NCBI GenBank assembly: GCA_910584835.1
Contig: CAJUEG010000009.1
Span: 1-48,998 of the forward strand
Reading direction: 5' to 3'
DNA length: 48,998 nucleotides
Source: an uncultured Oscillospiraceae bacterium
Lineage (GTDB): Bacteria > Bacillota > Clostridia > Oscillospirales > Oscillospiraceae
Shown: positions 15,342 through 22,253 of the stretch, in pieces
How positions within the stretch are numbered: position 1 is the stretch's first letter
Layout of the letters: each line of letters opens with the position of its first letter
Position numbers and translations under genes: made by a program
Notes under the pieces: generated by a model
Seen by the model: the letters and a program-made list of their open reading frames with translations, nothing else
Databases searched by the model: none
What the model was told of the DNA's origin: nothing

Positions 15342-16370
15342 TTACGCCCGATTTCTGCGGCGGACCTCCACGATCACGCCGGTGATGATGAGGGCGAGGG
15401 AGCACACCAGCATAATCTGGAAAATCAGCGGGTTGACCCAGGACACGTCCCCGGCGGCCCGGCGGATGAGCATATGCCGCACCGAGAAATACTCCCAAAA
15501 GGCGGGCCCTCCCATGTCCTCGATGAGCAGGTCGCACAGGTTGTTAAATATCGGCGTGGCCAGGCTGGCCAGCAGGGCGATCACCCCGGTCTTCAGCCAG
15601 GGCCCCGCGGGCAGCCAGTAAAGTGCCGCGAACCCCGCCCATAAAAAGGCGATCCCGGTCAACGCCAGGGGGTAGGCCAAGGTGAACAGCCAGTGCCCGC
15701 CCGTAAAGGCCCAGATGACCGCAAGCAGCAGAAACACCCACACCGTCAGCGCCGCCACGCACAGGGGCAGCACGTGCTTCCCGTAAAACCGCCAGATGGC
15801 CCACCAGCCCCAGGGCAGGGCCAGGCACACCGCCGTGATGGCCAGCCCCCCGAGAATCCACCAGCCGCCCACATGCATCCAGCAGGCCAGCAGCAGGAGG
15901 ATGAGGCACCCGGACGCCGACCCCAGGCAGATGGCCAGCCGGTTTCCCCGGAACAAAAAGGGCAGGTTGGTGAAGCAGAAGCCCAGGGCGCAGCCCGTCA
16001 GCACAATCCAGAACCAGTCCAGGGTATGGAAAACGGCCAGATTGCAGATAAAGCACGTCACGACGGCAATGGCGTAGCCCGCGGCGAAAAACCGCCGGGT
16101 CCCGTTCACCACCCCCCGCCACACCGCCGCCTGCCGTTCCTGGACGTGGGCCTGATCGTCGTCGCAGGCGGTGAAAAATTCGTGCTCGGTGATGTGCAGG
16201 GCGGCGCAGATGGGCATGACCATGGACACGTCGGGGTAGGACAGCGCCCGCTCCCACTTGCTGACGGTGGACTCGGTGACAAAGAGCTGTTCCGCCAGCT
16301 CCTTCTGGGTAAGCCCCGCCTCCAGCCGCTTTTTGCGGATGTACGCGCCAAAGGATTCTTTTTCGTTCAT
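15342..16370 (-). CDS. XRE-type regulator fused to a membrane domain
   Basis: A 342-residue protein. Residues about 6-65 are an XRE helix-turn-helix (IRKKRLEAGLTQKELAEQLFVTESTVSKWERALSYP is the recognisable span). After a short linker come about eight hydrophobic segments to the C-terminus, forming a membrane domain I cannot assign to a named transporter. Such HTH-membrane fusions in Firmicutes are presumed membrane-tethered regulators. The ATG at 16370 is chosen because AGGAGG precedes it and the HTH starts there. The function of the membrane part is unknown. Confidence 0.82.
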   Translation of the reverse strand: MNEKESFGAYIRKKRLEAGLTQKELAEQLFVTESTVSKWERALSYPDVSMVMPICAALHITEHEFFTACDDDQAHVQERQAAVWRGVVNGTRRFFAAGYAIAVVTCFICNLAVFHTLDWFWIVLTGCALGFCFTNLPFLFRGNRLAICLGSASGCLILLLLACWMHVGGWWILGGLAITAVCLALPWGWWAIWRFYGKHVLPLCVAALTVWVFLLLAVIWAFTGGHWLFTLAYPLALTGIAFLWAGFAALYWLPAGPWLKTGVIALLASLATPIFNNLCDLLIEDMGGPAFWEYFSVRHMLIRRAAGDVSWVNPLIFQIMLVCSLALIITGVIVEVRRRNRA

Positions 16371-16402
16371 GTACGGCACTCCTCCTTGTGGGATGTGCCT
16401 CC

Positions 16403-16431
16403 ACACTACCCTCTGGGCCGGGAAAAGTCAA
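16403..16431 (-). promoter_or_regulatory. Promoter of the HTH-membrane gene
   Basis: On the minus strand TTGACT (16426-16431) and TAGTGT (16403-16408) are separated by 17 bp. The -10 box is weak, which could allow control by a regulator. Confidence 0.5.
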
Positions 16432-16505
16432 GGCTTTGGAGTCAAAAACCAACTCGACTGTCAGGAAAGTCGGCCTGTGGCAACGGGTTCGGGGCATAAC
16501 ACATA

Positions 16506-16538
16506 CTGCGGCCGCCGTCCGTCAGACGTTGGCCGCAG
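16506..16538. terminator. Hairpin after the 67-residue XRE gene
   Basis: An 8-bp perfect stem CTGCGGCC/GGCCGCAG with a 17-base loop starts one base past the stop of the minus-strand gene. A T-run follows only in the plus direction, so its role as a minus-strand terminator is uncertain. Confidence 0.4.
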
Positions 16539-16539
16539 C

Positions 16540-16743
16540 TCATTTTTTCTCAAATTCATGCCCCGTGATCAGGTAGTCGATGGAGACATTGAAATACTCC
16601 GACATCCTGACCAGCATGGCCAGCGAGGGATCCCGCCGCCCATTCTCATAGTGGGACAGCGCCTCCCGGGTGATGTTCAGGTCAAACGCCACGCGCTGCT
16701 GGTTCAGCTTTTTCTTTCTCCGGATTTCACGCAGCCCAACCAT
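16540..16743 (-). CDS. Small XRE family regulator (67 residues)
   Basis: A single helix-turn-helix domain: LREIRRKKKLNQQRVAFDL, then ITREALSHYENGRRDPSLAML, ending SIDYLITGHEFEKK. The length suits a stand-alone SinR/Xre-like DNA-binding protein. The ATG at 16743 follows AAGGGGGGG at suitable spacing; the open frame extends ten codons upstream without a binding site. It shares the C-terminal SVDYLL/SIDYLI pattern with the next gene, and the two may be diverged duplicates. Confidence 0.85.
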   Translation of the reverse strand: MVGLREIRRKKKLNQQRVAFDLNITREALSHYENGRRDPSLAMLVRMSEYFNVSIDYLITGHEFEKK

Positions 16744-16787
16744 CCAATCCCCCCCTTGGCAGCACAGTAACATGGGGCAGGCGCTCT

Positions 16788-17006
16788 TTACCGGTTCACC
16801 TTCGGGTTATCTGTCCGTTCCAACAGGTAGTCCACGCTGACCTGGTAGAAATCTGCAATCGCGCACAGCACTTCCAGGGGGATCAGGTGCTGCCCGTTTT
16901 CATAATACGAATAAGATCTCTGTGTGACGTTAATGGCGGCGCCCACTTCTGCCTGACTCAGATCCCGATCCTCCCGCAGATCGCGGATGCGCCTGTATCG
17001 TTTCAT
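16788..17006 (-). CDS. Small XRE family regulator (72 residues)
   Basis: A single XRE helix-turn-helix domain with LREDRDLSQAEVGAAINVTQ and YSYYENGQHLIPLEVLCAI, ending DYLLERTDNPKVNR. The ATG at 17006 is preferred because AGGTGAT sits 5 bases upstream; an in-frame GTG at 17015 overlaps that site. A 19-bp inverted repeat directly upstream (17016-17034) overlaps its -10 region, as expected for autorepression. It stands back to back with the 57-residue gene. Confidence 0.87.
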   Translation of the reverse strand: MKRYRRIRDLREDRDLSQAEVGAAINVTQRSYSYYENGQHLIPLEVLCAIADFYQVSVDYLLERTDNPKVNR

Positions 17007-17015
17007 ATCTATCAC

Positions 17016-17034
17016 CTAACGTAGTATACGTTAG
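17016..17034. promoter_or_regulatory. 19-bp inverted-repeat operator
   Basis: A perfect palindrome CTAACGTA-GTA-TACGTTAG. It contains the minus-strand TATACT -10 box of the XRE gene and lies 15 bases before the plus-strand -35 box of the divergent gene. Size and position fit a dimeric XRE repressor site, most simply bound by the adjacent 72-residue regulator. Confidence 0.7.
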
Positions 17035-17048
17035 ATTAAATTGTTCTA

Positions 17049-17077
17049 TTGATTTTCAGAATGCTCTGGTCTAAAAT
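17049..17077 (+). promoter_or_regulatory. Promoter of the 57-residue gene
   Basis: TTGATT (17049-17054) and TAAAAT (17072-17077) have a 17-bp spacer. GAGGAG and the ATG at 17099 follow closely. Confidence 0.68.
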
Positions 17078-17098
17078 AGAGGCTGAGGAGTGACTGCC

Positions 17099-17272
17099 AT
17101 GAGTTCTTATAAAGAAATGTACCTTACCTTGTTCCGCGCCACCGAACAGGCGATCAACACCCTGATCTCCGCGCAGCGCGAGTGCGAGGAACTGTATCTC
17201 TCCATGCCTGAGCCCGATTTAAAAGTGCTTCCCATGCCGCGAACACAGGAAAATACCCCAGATAAACCGTAA
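17099..17272 (+). CDS. Conserved 57-residue protein, unknown function
   Basis: A short protein beginning MSSYKEMYLTLFRATEQAI and continuing with an amphipathic helix (NTLISAQRECEELYLSM) and a Pro-rich tail. I recognise the opening as a recurrent small clostridial protein with no assigned function. The ATG at 17099 has GAGGAG 8 bases upstream; an in-frame GTG at 17090 lies within that site. It has its own promoter and is divergent from the XRE gene. Confidence 0.78.
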   Translation: MSSYKEMYLTLFRATEQAINTLISAQRECEELYLSMPEPDLKVLPMPRTQENTPDKP

Positions 17273-17277
17273 AAGCA

Positions 17278-17308
17278 AAGGTCGCCCGGCCATTGACCGG
17301 GCGACCTT
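17278..17308. terminator. Convergent hairpin between the 57-residue gene and gltX
   Basis: A 12-bp perfect stem AAGGTCGCCCGG/CCGGGCGACCTT with a 7-base loop. T-tracts are short on both sides (TTTGCTTTT on the minus strand), so it probably ends gltX and perhaps both genes. Confidence 0.7.
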
Positions 17309-17317
17309 CACAGCATC

Positions 17318-18823
17318 TCAGCTCAGCTTTTCCACTCCCAGCCGCAGCCGCCGCAGGGTCTCGTCCTTCCCCAGGATGCGGCAGATTTCCACCGCCCCGC
17401 CGGGGGTCACCGCCTTGCCCGCTGCGGCAATGCGCACCGGCCACATGAGGGTGGCGTTCTTCACCCCCAGCTTTTCCGCCAGCCCCACCAGCGCCGCGTG
17501 GATGGCGTCCTGGCTCCACTGGGGGAGGGCCTCCAGCGCTGGGACGGCGGCCTCCAGCATGGCCAGCGACACCTCTTCGTTGGTCTTGGACTTCTTGTTG
17601 GTGAACAGCTCCTTGTCGTAGTCCGGCAGGGCGTCGAAGAAGTCCACCTTCTCGGGGATGTCGCTCAGCCGCTCGCACCGGGCCTGGAGCAGGGCGGCGA
17701 TGGCGGCGGCGTCATAGGCCGGGTTTTTGACCGCTTGCCGGATCCACGGCTCCGCCTCCCGGGCGAACTCCTCCGGGGAGAGATTTCGCAGGTAGGTGGC
17801 GTTGAAGTAGTTCAGCTTGTCCATGTCGAAGGCGGAGGGGGACTTGGAGATGCCCTCGATCTCAAAGGCGCGCACCAGCTCGTCCATGGTGAAGAACTCC
17901 TGCTCGGCGATATCCCCGTGGGGGGCCCAGCCCAGCAGGGCCACGTAGTTCACCACCGCCTGGGACAGGTAGCCCTGGGCCACCAGGTCCTCGTAGGAGG
18001 GGTCCCCGTGGCGCTTGGACATCTTGCGCACCGTGCCCGTGGCGGGGTCGCTGAACATGACGGAGGAGCAGTGGACGTAGGTGGGAATGTCCCACCCGAA
18101 GGCCTCGTACAGCAGGTTGTACTTGGGGGCGGAGGACAGGTATTCCGCCCCGCGCACCACGTGGGTGATGCCCATCAGGTGGTCGTCGATGACGTTGGCG
18201 AAGTTGTAGGTAGGCAGGCCGTCCGACTTGATGAGGATCTGGTCGTCCAGCTCGGCGTTGTCCACGGTGATGTCGCCGTACACCGCGTCCCGGAAGGTGG
18301 TGCTTCCCTCCGGGATGCGCTGGCGGACGACATAGGGCTGGCCGGCGTCCAGCCTGGCCTGGATTTCCTCGGGGGTGAGGGAGAGGCAGTGCCGGTCATA
18401 TTTGGCGTTGGGGTCGTCCTTGTGCAGTTCGGCCAGCCGCTCCTCGGTGCAGAAGCAGCGGTAGGCATGGCCCTTTTCAATGAGCAGCTGGGCGTATTTC
18501 CCATACAGGTCCCGGCGCTGGGTCTGGATATAGGGGCCCACCGGGCCGCCCACGTCGGGCCCCTCGTCCCAGTCCAGGCCGCAGCGGCGCATGGTGGCGT
18601 AGATCACATCCACCGCGTCCTCCACCAGCCGCCCCTGGTCGGTGTCCTCAATGCGCAGAAGGAACCTGCCCCCCGCGTGGCGGGCGATGAGCCAGGTGTA
18701 CAGGGCGGTGCGCAGATTGCCCACGTGCATGTACCCCGTGGGGGAGGGGGCGAAGCGGGTGCGCACCTCCCCGCGGGGAATGCGCTGCTCCATCTGGTCA
18801 AACCAGCTTTTGTCCATGGACAT
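17318..18823 (-). CDS. gltX: Glutamyl-tRNA synthetase
   Basis: A 501-residue class I synthetase that charges tRNA-Glu, and tRNA-Gln in organisms that use the amidotransferase route. The HIGH-type motif is MHVGN (32-36) within RTRFAPSPTGYMHVGN, and the KMSKS loop is KMSKRHG (267-273). The editing-free Rossmann core is followed by the all-helical anticodon-binding domain. The ATG at 18823 is chosen because GGAGG lies 8 bases upstream; a longer frame runs through the promoter. A near-consensus promoter precedes it and no T-box is visible. Confidence 0.96.
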   Translation of the reverse strand: MSMDKSWFDQMEQRIPRGEVRTRFAPSPTGYMHVGNLRTALYTWLIARHAGGRFLLRIEDTDQGRLVEDAVDVIYATMRRCGLDWDEGPDVGGPVGPYIQTQRRDLYGKYAQLLIEKGHAYRCFCTEERLAELHKDDPNAKYDRHCLSLTPEEIQARLDAGQPYVVRQRIPEGSTTFRDAVYGDITVDNAELDDQILIKSDGLPTYNFANVIDDHLMGITHVVRGAEYLSSAPKYNLLYEAFGWDIPTYVHCSSVMFSDPATGTVRKMSKRHGDPSYEDLVAQGYLSQAVVNYVALLGWAPHGDIAEQEFFTMDELVRAFEIEGISKSPSAFDMDKLNYFNATYLRNLSPEEFAREAEPWIRQAVKNPAYDAAAIAALLQARCERLSDIPEKVDFFDALPDYDKELFTNKKSKTNEEVSLAMLEAAVPALEALPQWSQDAIHAALVGLAEKLGVKNATLMWPVRIAAAGKAVTPGGAVEICRILGKDETLRRLRLGVEKLS

Positions 18824-18857
18824 GGCGATGACCTCCAAACTAAAATCGTGTGGCACC

Positions 18858-18886
18858 ATTATAAAAGGTACGGGGTCATTTTTCAA
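18858..18886 (-). promoter_or_regulatory. Promoter of gltX
   Basis: On the minus strand TTGAAA (18881-18886) and a perfect TATAAT (18858-18863) are separated by 17 bp. Confidence 0.82.
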
Positions 18887-19222
18887 GGGGGAAATGGGCT
18901 CCGGCAAAGCCGAGGGCGGGCTTTGCCGGGGGCGGGAACGTCTGCGGGGCGTCCGGCGCAGGCGGAGGCGGACGCGGGGGCGATGAAAAACGCCGCCCTT
19001 GCGGGCGGCGGAACAAAGCCGGGTGGGGGCTTCGGAATGTGTTGTCCGGGGGGCTCCGGCGACGCGCCGGAGCAGCCCCGGTTAAGGAGAAAAGAGAGGT
19101 TGCGGCGTTGTCTGGCTTCTCTTCCTGACGAGGTCAGTATACCACGAAGCGCACAAAGAAAACAGAGATAATTTGCGAAATATTTGTTAAAATTCTATGA
19201 ATGCCTACCCGGCCAAAGGGAA
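18887..19222. other. Intergenic region between gltX and the secreted-protein gene
   Basis: I see no gene in these 336 bases. Near 19139 the string CCACGAAGCGCA resembles the head of the 137-bp repeat, suggesting repeat debris. A second hairpin (GCTCCGGCG/CGCCGGAGC, 19053-19073) lies in the middle, and a terminator for the minus-strand gene upstream lies at 18986. Confidence 0.5.
18986..19010 (-). terminator. Terminator for the secreted-protein transcript
   Basis: Reading the minus strand, an 8-bp perfect GC stem CGCCGCCC/GGGCGGCG with a 4-base loop is followed directly by TTTTT. It lies about 210 bases past the secreted-protein stop. Confidence 0.72.
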
Positions 19223-19735
19223 TTACTGGATGGTATAGGGCCCCCGGGCCAGCACCTTCACCGTGGCCGACGTGGCCGTCACCCACCGCGGGCTGATGGT
19301 GACCATGTAGAGGTGGTTCTGGCTCAGCGCCGCGCCCGAACCCAAGACGCCGCCGGAGGTAGTGTCGATGAGGCCCACGCTGTCCGCGGCGCCGCAGGCG
19401 GCGGTGCCCACCCGCAGCATCACCTCGCACCCCACATCGCCCACCAGGGACTGGCCCTGGCTCAGGGTGACCACGGTGAACACGCTGCCGGCGGAGGATG
19501 CGGAGGCGCCCCCCTGGCCCGCCAGGATGCTTCTCAGCGACTGTTCCATCTCCGCCTTGCGCGCGGTGACGGTCTGGTCCACCAGGTCCTTTACCTGCCT
19601 GGTGTAGGCGCCGTTGAGATAGCTCAGAGTGACCAGGGGGTCGGCTTGGCCGCCGGGGGCGGCGTTGGCGGCGTAGGCCGCGGTGAACAAAAAGCCCACG
19701 CACAGGGCGGCCGCGGCCAGCTTCCATTTTTTCAT
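19223..19735 (-). CDS. Secreted protein of unknown function
   Basis: A 170-residue protein with a clear Sec signal (MKKWKLAAAALCVGFLFTAA, cleavage near AYAANA). The mature part starts with GGQADPLVTLSYLNGAY, has a helical segment QVKDLVDQTVTARKAEMEQSLRSI (read in two parts, about 50-75), then a Ser/Ala-rich spacer and a beta-rich C-terminus with GQSLVGDVGCEVMLRVG and NHLYMVTISPRW. I recognise this as a recurring clostridial exported protein but not its function. The ATG at 19735 follows GGAGG; the longer frame upstream only reads through a repeat element. Confidence 0.75.
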   Translation of the reverse strand: MKKWKLAAAALCVGFLFTAAYAANAAPGGQADPLVTLSYLNGAYTRQVKDLVDQTVTARKAEMEQSLRSILAGQGGASASSAGSVFTVVTLSQGQSLVGDVGCEVMLRVGTAACGAADSVGLIDTTSGGVLGSGAALSQNHLYMVTISPRWVTATSATVKVLARGPYTIQ

Positions 19736-19765
19736 ATGTAGTTCCTCCGAAATTTTTCTCTGTCC

Positions 19766-19799
19766 GTCAGCCCGTCCCGGCTCACCGGGGCGGGCTGAC
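19766..19799. repeat. Leader hairpin upstream of the secreted-protein gene
   Basis: Paired arms GTCAGCCCG/CGGGCTGAC and CCCGG/CCGGG close on a CTCA loop. No T-run follows on either strand. It lies about 30 bases before the start codon and may be part of the repeat element beside it. Confidence 0.5.
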
Positions 19800-19868
19800 G
19801 GCACGGTCAAATTTTGCTGCGCTTCTTCGCTGTCACGCTGCGCCTGTTCGCGACGCGCGGCTTTGCTC

Positions 19869-19964
19869 CGACTCAAGCAAAGCCCGGTCCCGCTTTGCGT
19901 GCCTTGGGCTTTGCTTTCGCTGCGCTCCATCCGCGCTGCTCACGACGGCTCCGCGCTTCTTTTA
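19869..19964 (-). repeat. Dispersed palindromic repeat, minus orientation
   Basis: Read on the minus strand it starts AAGAAGCGCGGAG, then GAGCGCAGCGAAAGC, AAAGCCCAAGGC, GCGGGACCGGGCTTTGC and TTGAGTCG. The same order of motifs appears at 25801-25920, and a shortened form is the core of the 137-bp repeat at 14688. It fills the gap between mazF and the secreted-protein gene. Confidence 0.75.
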
Positions 19965-20327
19965 AACCAACCGCTCCGGATTCAAACCGAAGCTGACGGC
20001 GATGGCGCTGTCCACCCGCCGCATCACCTGGTCGTCCACACGGCCCATGTGCTCCCGGAGGCGCTTTTTGTCCAGGGTGCGGATCTGCTCCAGCAGAACC
20101 ACCGAATCCTTGGGCAGGCCGCAGCTGTGGGAGGCCAGGGTGATATGGGTGGGCAGGCGGGCCTTTCCCGTCTGCGAGGTGATCGCCGCGGCGATCACCG
20201 TGGGGCTGTGCTTGTTGCCGGTGTCGTTCTGAACGATGAGCACCGGGCGGACGCCGCCCTGCTCGCTGCCCACCACCGGGCTTAGGTCCGCGTAAAAAAT
20301 GTCGCCGCGCTTGACGCTGTTGTCCAC
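19962..20327 (-). CDS. mazF: MazF/PemK family endoribonuclease toxin (NdoA-like)
   Basis: A 121-residue protein. VKRGDIFYADLSPVVGSEQG at the N-terminus and LLEQIRTLDKKRL toward the C-terminus closely follow Bacillus NdoA, a UACAU-type mRNA interferase. RGD (7-9), the GGVRPVLIVQND strand and the conserved Thr/Ser in the PTVIAAAITSQ strand are present. The start is GTG at 20327; the family N-terminus permits no later start. The usual upstream antitoxin gene is absent: only 156 bases separate it from alr and no open frame of antitoxin size lies there. Confidence 0.93.
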   Translation of the reverse strand: MDNSVKRGDIFYADLSPVVGSEQGGVRPVLIVQNDTGNKHSPTVIAAAITSQTGKARLPTHITLASHSCGLPKDSVVLLEQIRTLDKKRLREHMGRVDDQVMRRVDSAIAVSFGLNPERLV

Positions 20328-20428
20328 AGGATCTCACACTCCGCCGGATATAGTGCCCGGCCAGCGTATGTAGACCGGGTACTATCATTCTCCCACGGGG
20401 CGGCGGCTTTTATACCGGGTCGTCCGGG

Positions 20429-20458
20429 AAAAACCGCCGCGGCTCGCCGCCGGTTTTT
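20429..20458. terminator. Terminator between alr and mazF
   Basis: AAAAACCG and CGGTTTTT arms close over a GC-rich imperfect interior, with T-runs available on both strands. It should end the nnr-lipoprotein-alr transcript, so mazF needs its own promoter; I see no strong one. Confidence 0.68.
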
Positions 20459-20483
20459 CTGCCCGGCGGGTTCCCTGTCTATC

Positions 20484-21626
20484 CTATGCGTTCAGGTAAA
20501 TTCTGGGCACTCTCGGCGCCACGGCGCACAGCAGCTCATAGGATATGGTGCCCGCCGCCTCTGCGTGCCACTCGATGGGGAGATCCTCCCCAAAAATTTC
20601 GGCCACATCGCCGGGCCTCACGCCGCTGGACGGAGGCAGGCCGATCATGCACATATCCATGCAGACGCGGCCTATGATCTGACGGCGCTCCCCCTCCAGC
20701 CAGACGCCGCTCTCGTTGGACAGCAGGCGGTGGAAGCCGTCGGCATAGCCGATGGGCAGCACCGCCAGCCGCCCGCCGTCACCGCCTAACGAGGCGGTGC
20801 AGCCGTAGCTTACCGGGGTGCCGCCGGGGAAGTCCCGCACCGCCGCCACCCGGCTGTACAGCGACATGACGGGCTTCAGGCCGGGGCCGTCCAGCCCCTC
20901 GCAGGAGGGGTCGGGGTAGTGGCCGTACAGGGCGATGCCTGGGCGCACCATATCCATGTGCGTACAGGGATAGTTTAGCACGGCGGCGCTGGCGGCGCAA
21001 TGGCGAATTTCAAAGGCGCGGCCGTATTTCCCCTTCAGCTGGTCCAGCACGTCCAAAAACCGGGTGAACTGGAGCATGGTGTACTCCTCGTCCCCATCGG
21101 CGTTGGCGAAGTGGGTGAAAATGCCCTCCGGCTCCAGGTGGGGCAGGGCGCACAGAGCCGCCAGCTCTTCCGCCGCCCGCTCGGGGTCGTGGTCCAGCAC
21201 CCCCAGGCGGCTCATGCCGGTATCCACCTTTAAATGGACCCTGGCCCGCTTTCCGGCGGCCCCGGCGGCGCCGGACAGGGCCTTGGCCAACTCCGGGGTG
21301 AATATTGCCTGGGTCAGGTCCAGGTCCACCACCTCCGGCGCAAGCTCAGGCTGGGTGTACCCCAGGATGAGGATGGGGACGGTGATGCCGGCCCGGCGCA
21401 GCTGCGCCCCCTCCTCCAGGCAGGCCACCGCCAGGTAGTCCGTCCCCAGCTCCGCCAGGCGGCGGGCGATGGGGAGGGCCCCGTGGCCGTAGCCGTTGGC
21501 CTTCACCGTTGCCAGAAATTTGCTGTCCGGGGCGCAGGCGCGCAGCGCCCGGTAGTTGTGCTCCAAATTCCCCAGGCTGATCTCCGCCCAGGTCCGCGCG
21601 GTGTCACGCGTCATCTCCCGTATCAT
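20484..21626 (-). CDS. alr: Alanine racemase
   Basis: A 380-residue PLP enzyme that makes D-alanine for peptidoglycan. The cofactor lysine is Lys42 in VKANGYGHGA (41-50), preceded by RTWAEISLGNLEHNY. The C-terminal beta domain has the GTPVSYGCT segment (about 269-277) near the catalytic tyrosine and ends LLCAVAPRVPRIY. The ATG at 21626 has GGAG at 10-base spacing. The gene overlaps the upstream lipoprotein gene by 23 bases, so translation is coupled. The neighbourhood nnr-lipoprotein-alr-mazF is common in clostridia. Confidence 0.96.
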   Translation of the reverse strand: MIREMTRDTARTWAEISLGNLEHNYRALRACAPDSKFLATVKANGYGHGALPIARRLAELGTDYLAVACLEEGAQLRRAGITVPILILGYTQPELAPEVVDLDLTQAIFTPELAKALSGAAGAAGKRARVHLKVDTGMSRLGVLDHDPERAAEELAALCALPHLEPEGIFTHFANADGDEEYTMLQFTRFLDVLDQLKGKYGRAFEIRHCAASAAVLNYPCTHMDMVRPGIALYGHYPDPSCEGLDGPGLKPVMSLYSRVAAVRDFPGGTPVSYGCTASLGGDGGRLAVLPIGYADGFHRLLSNESGVWLEGERRQIIGRVCMDMCMIGLPPSSGVRPGDVAEIFGEDLPIEWHAEAAGTISYELLCAVAPRVPRIYLNA

Positions 21627-22224
21627 CTTGCTTCAGCTCCGTTGTAAAATTAGTAAACTGCGCCGTCAGCACCGTCTCGCCCTGGGCGCTCGCCTCGGCG
21701 GACAGCAGGGCATGGCCGGCCCGGTCAAAGGTGAGCAGGAACTGGGTGCCGGCGTTGGCCTCCCGCTCCGGGTCGCGGAAGGAAATCTGCAAATATTCGC
21801 CGTTTTCCCCCGCCCAGGCGCATTGAGCCATCCAGCCCTTTTCGATCTGCTCCATGCAGGCGGTGACGGCGGACACCGGGGTGAGCCCGGAATCGTCCAG
21901 CAGGCCCAGGGACAGCCCCGCGCCGTCGTATTCCAGCACCGTCTCCCCCTGGGCGACGCGGGCGGTGATGCCCGCCACCAGCTCCGGGGCGGTGATGGTG
22001 AGCACCGTCTCCCCGTCCCGGCTCCATTTGGCGTCCAGGGAAAAATCGTACACCGTCTCGGTATAGCACACCGAAATGTCCACCGAAGCCGACCAGCCCG
22101 CCAGCGCCTGATACGCCTCCCGGAGGGCCAACGCCGCCTCCTCCGGGGTCTCGCCCCCGCCGGCCGGCCGGCAGCCGGACAGCAGCAGGGTTATCATCAG
22201 TACACAAGGCAGCAGCCTGCGCAC
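21604..22224 (-). CDS. Putative lipoprotein
   Basis: A 206-residue protein. The signal MRRLLPCVLMITLLLSGC ends in a lipobox with Cys18. The mature domain is beta-rich and holds repeated YETVYDF/GETVLTI/GETVLEY/GETVLTA-type strands. This resembles LolA/outer-membrane-lipoprotein-sorting-like folds found in Firmicutes germination or sporulation lipoproteins, but I cannot assign it firmly. The start is GTG at 22224 behind AGGAGG. Its 3' end overlaps alr. Confidence 0.78.
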   Translation of the reverse strand: MRRLLPCVLMITLLLSGCRPAGGGETPEEAALALREAYQALAGWSASVDISVCYTETVYDFSLDAKWSRDGETVLTITAPELVAGITARVAQGETVLEYDGAGLSLGLLDDSGLTPVSAVTACMEQIEKGWMAQCAWAGENGEYLQISFRDPEREANAGTQFLLTFDRAGHALLSAEASAQGETVLTAQFTNFTTELKQDDTGDDA

Positions 22225-22253
22225 TTGCGTGATTCCTCCTCACATTGGATTGA

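Noticed and set aside
19740..19930. N-terminal extension of the secreted protein through 19930
   Set aside because: The longer frame reads through a dispersed repeat, while the ATG at 19735 has a ribosome binding site and begins a signal peptide.
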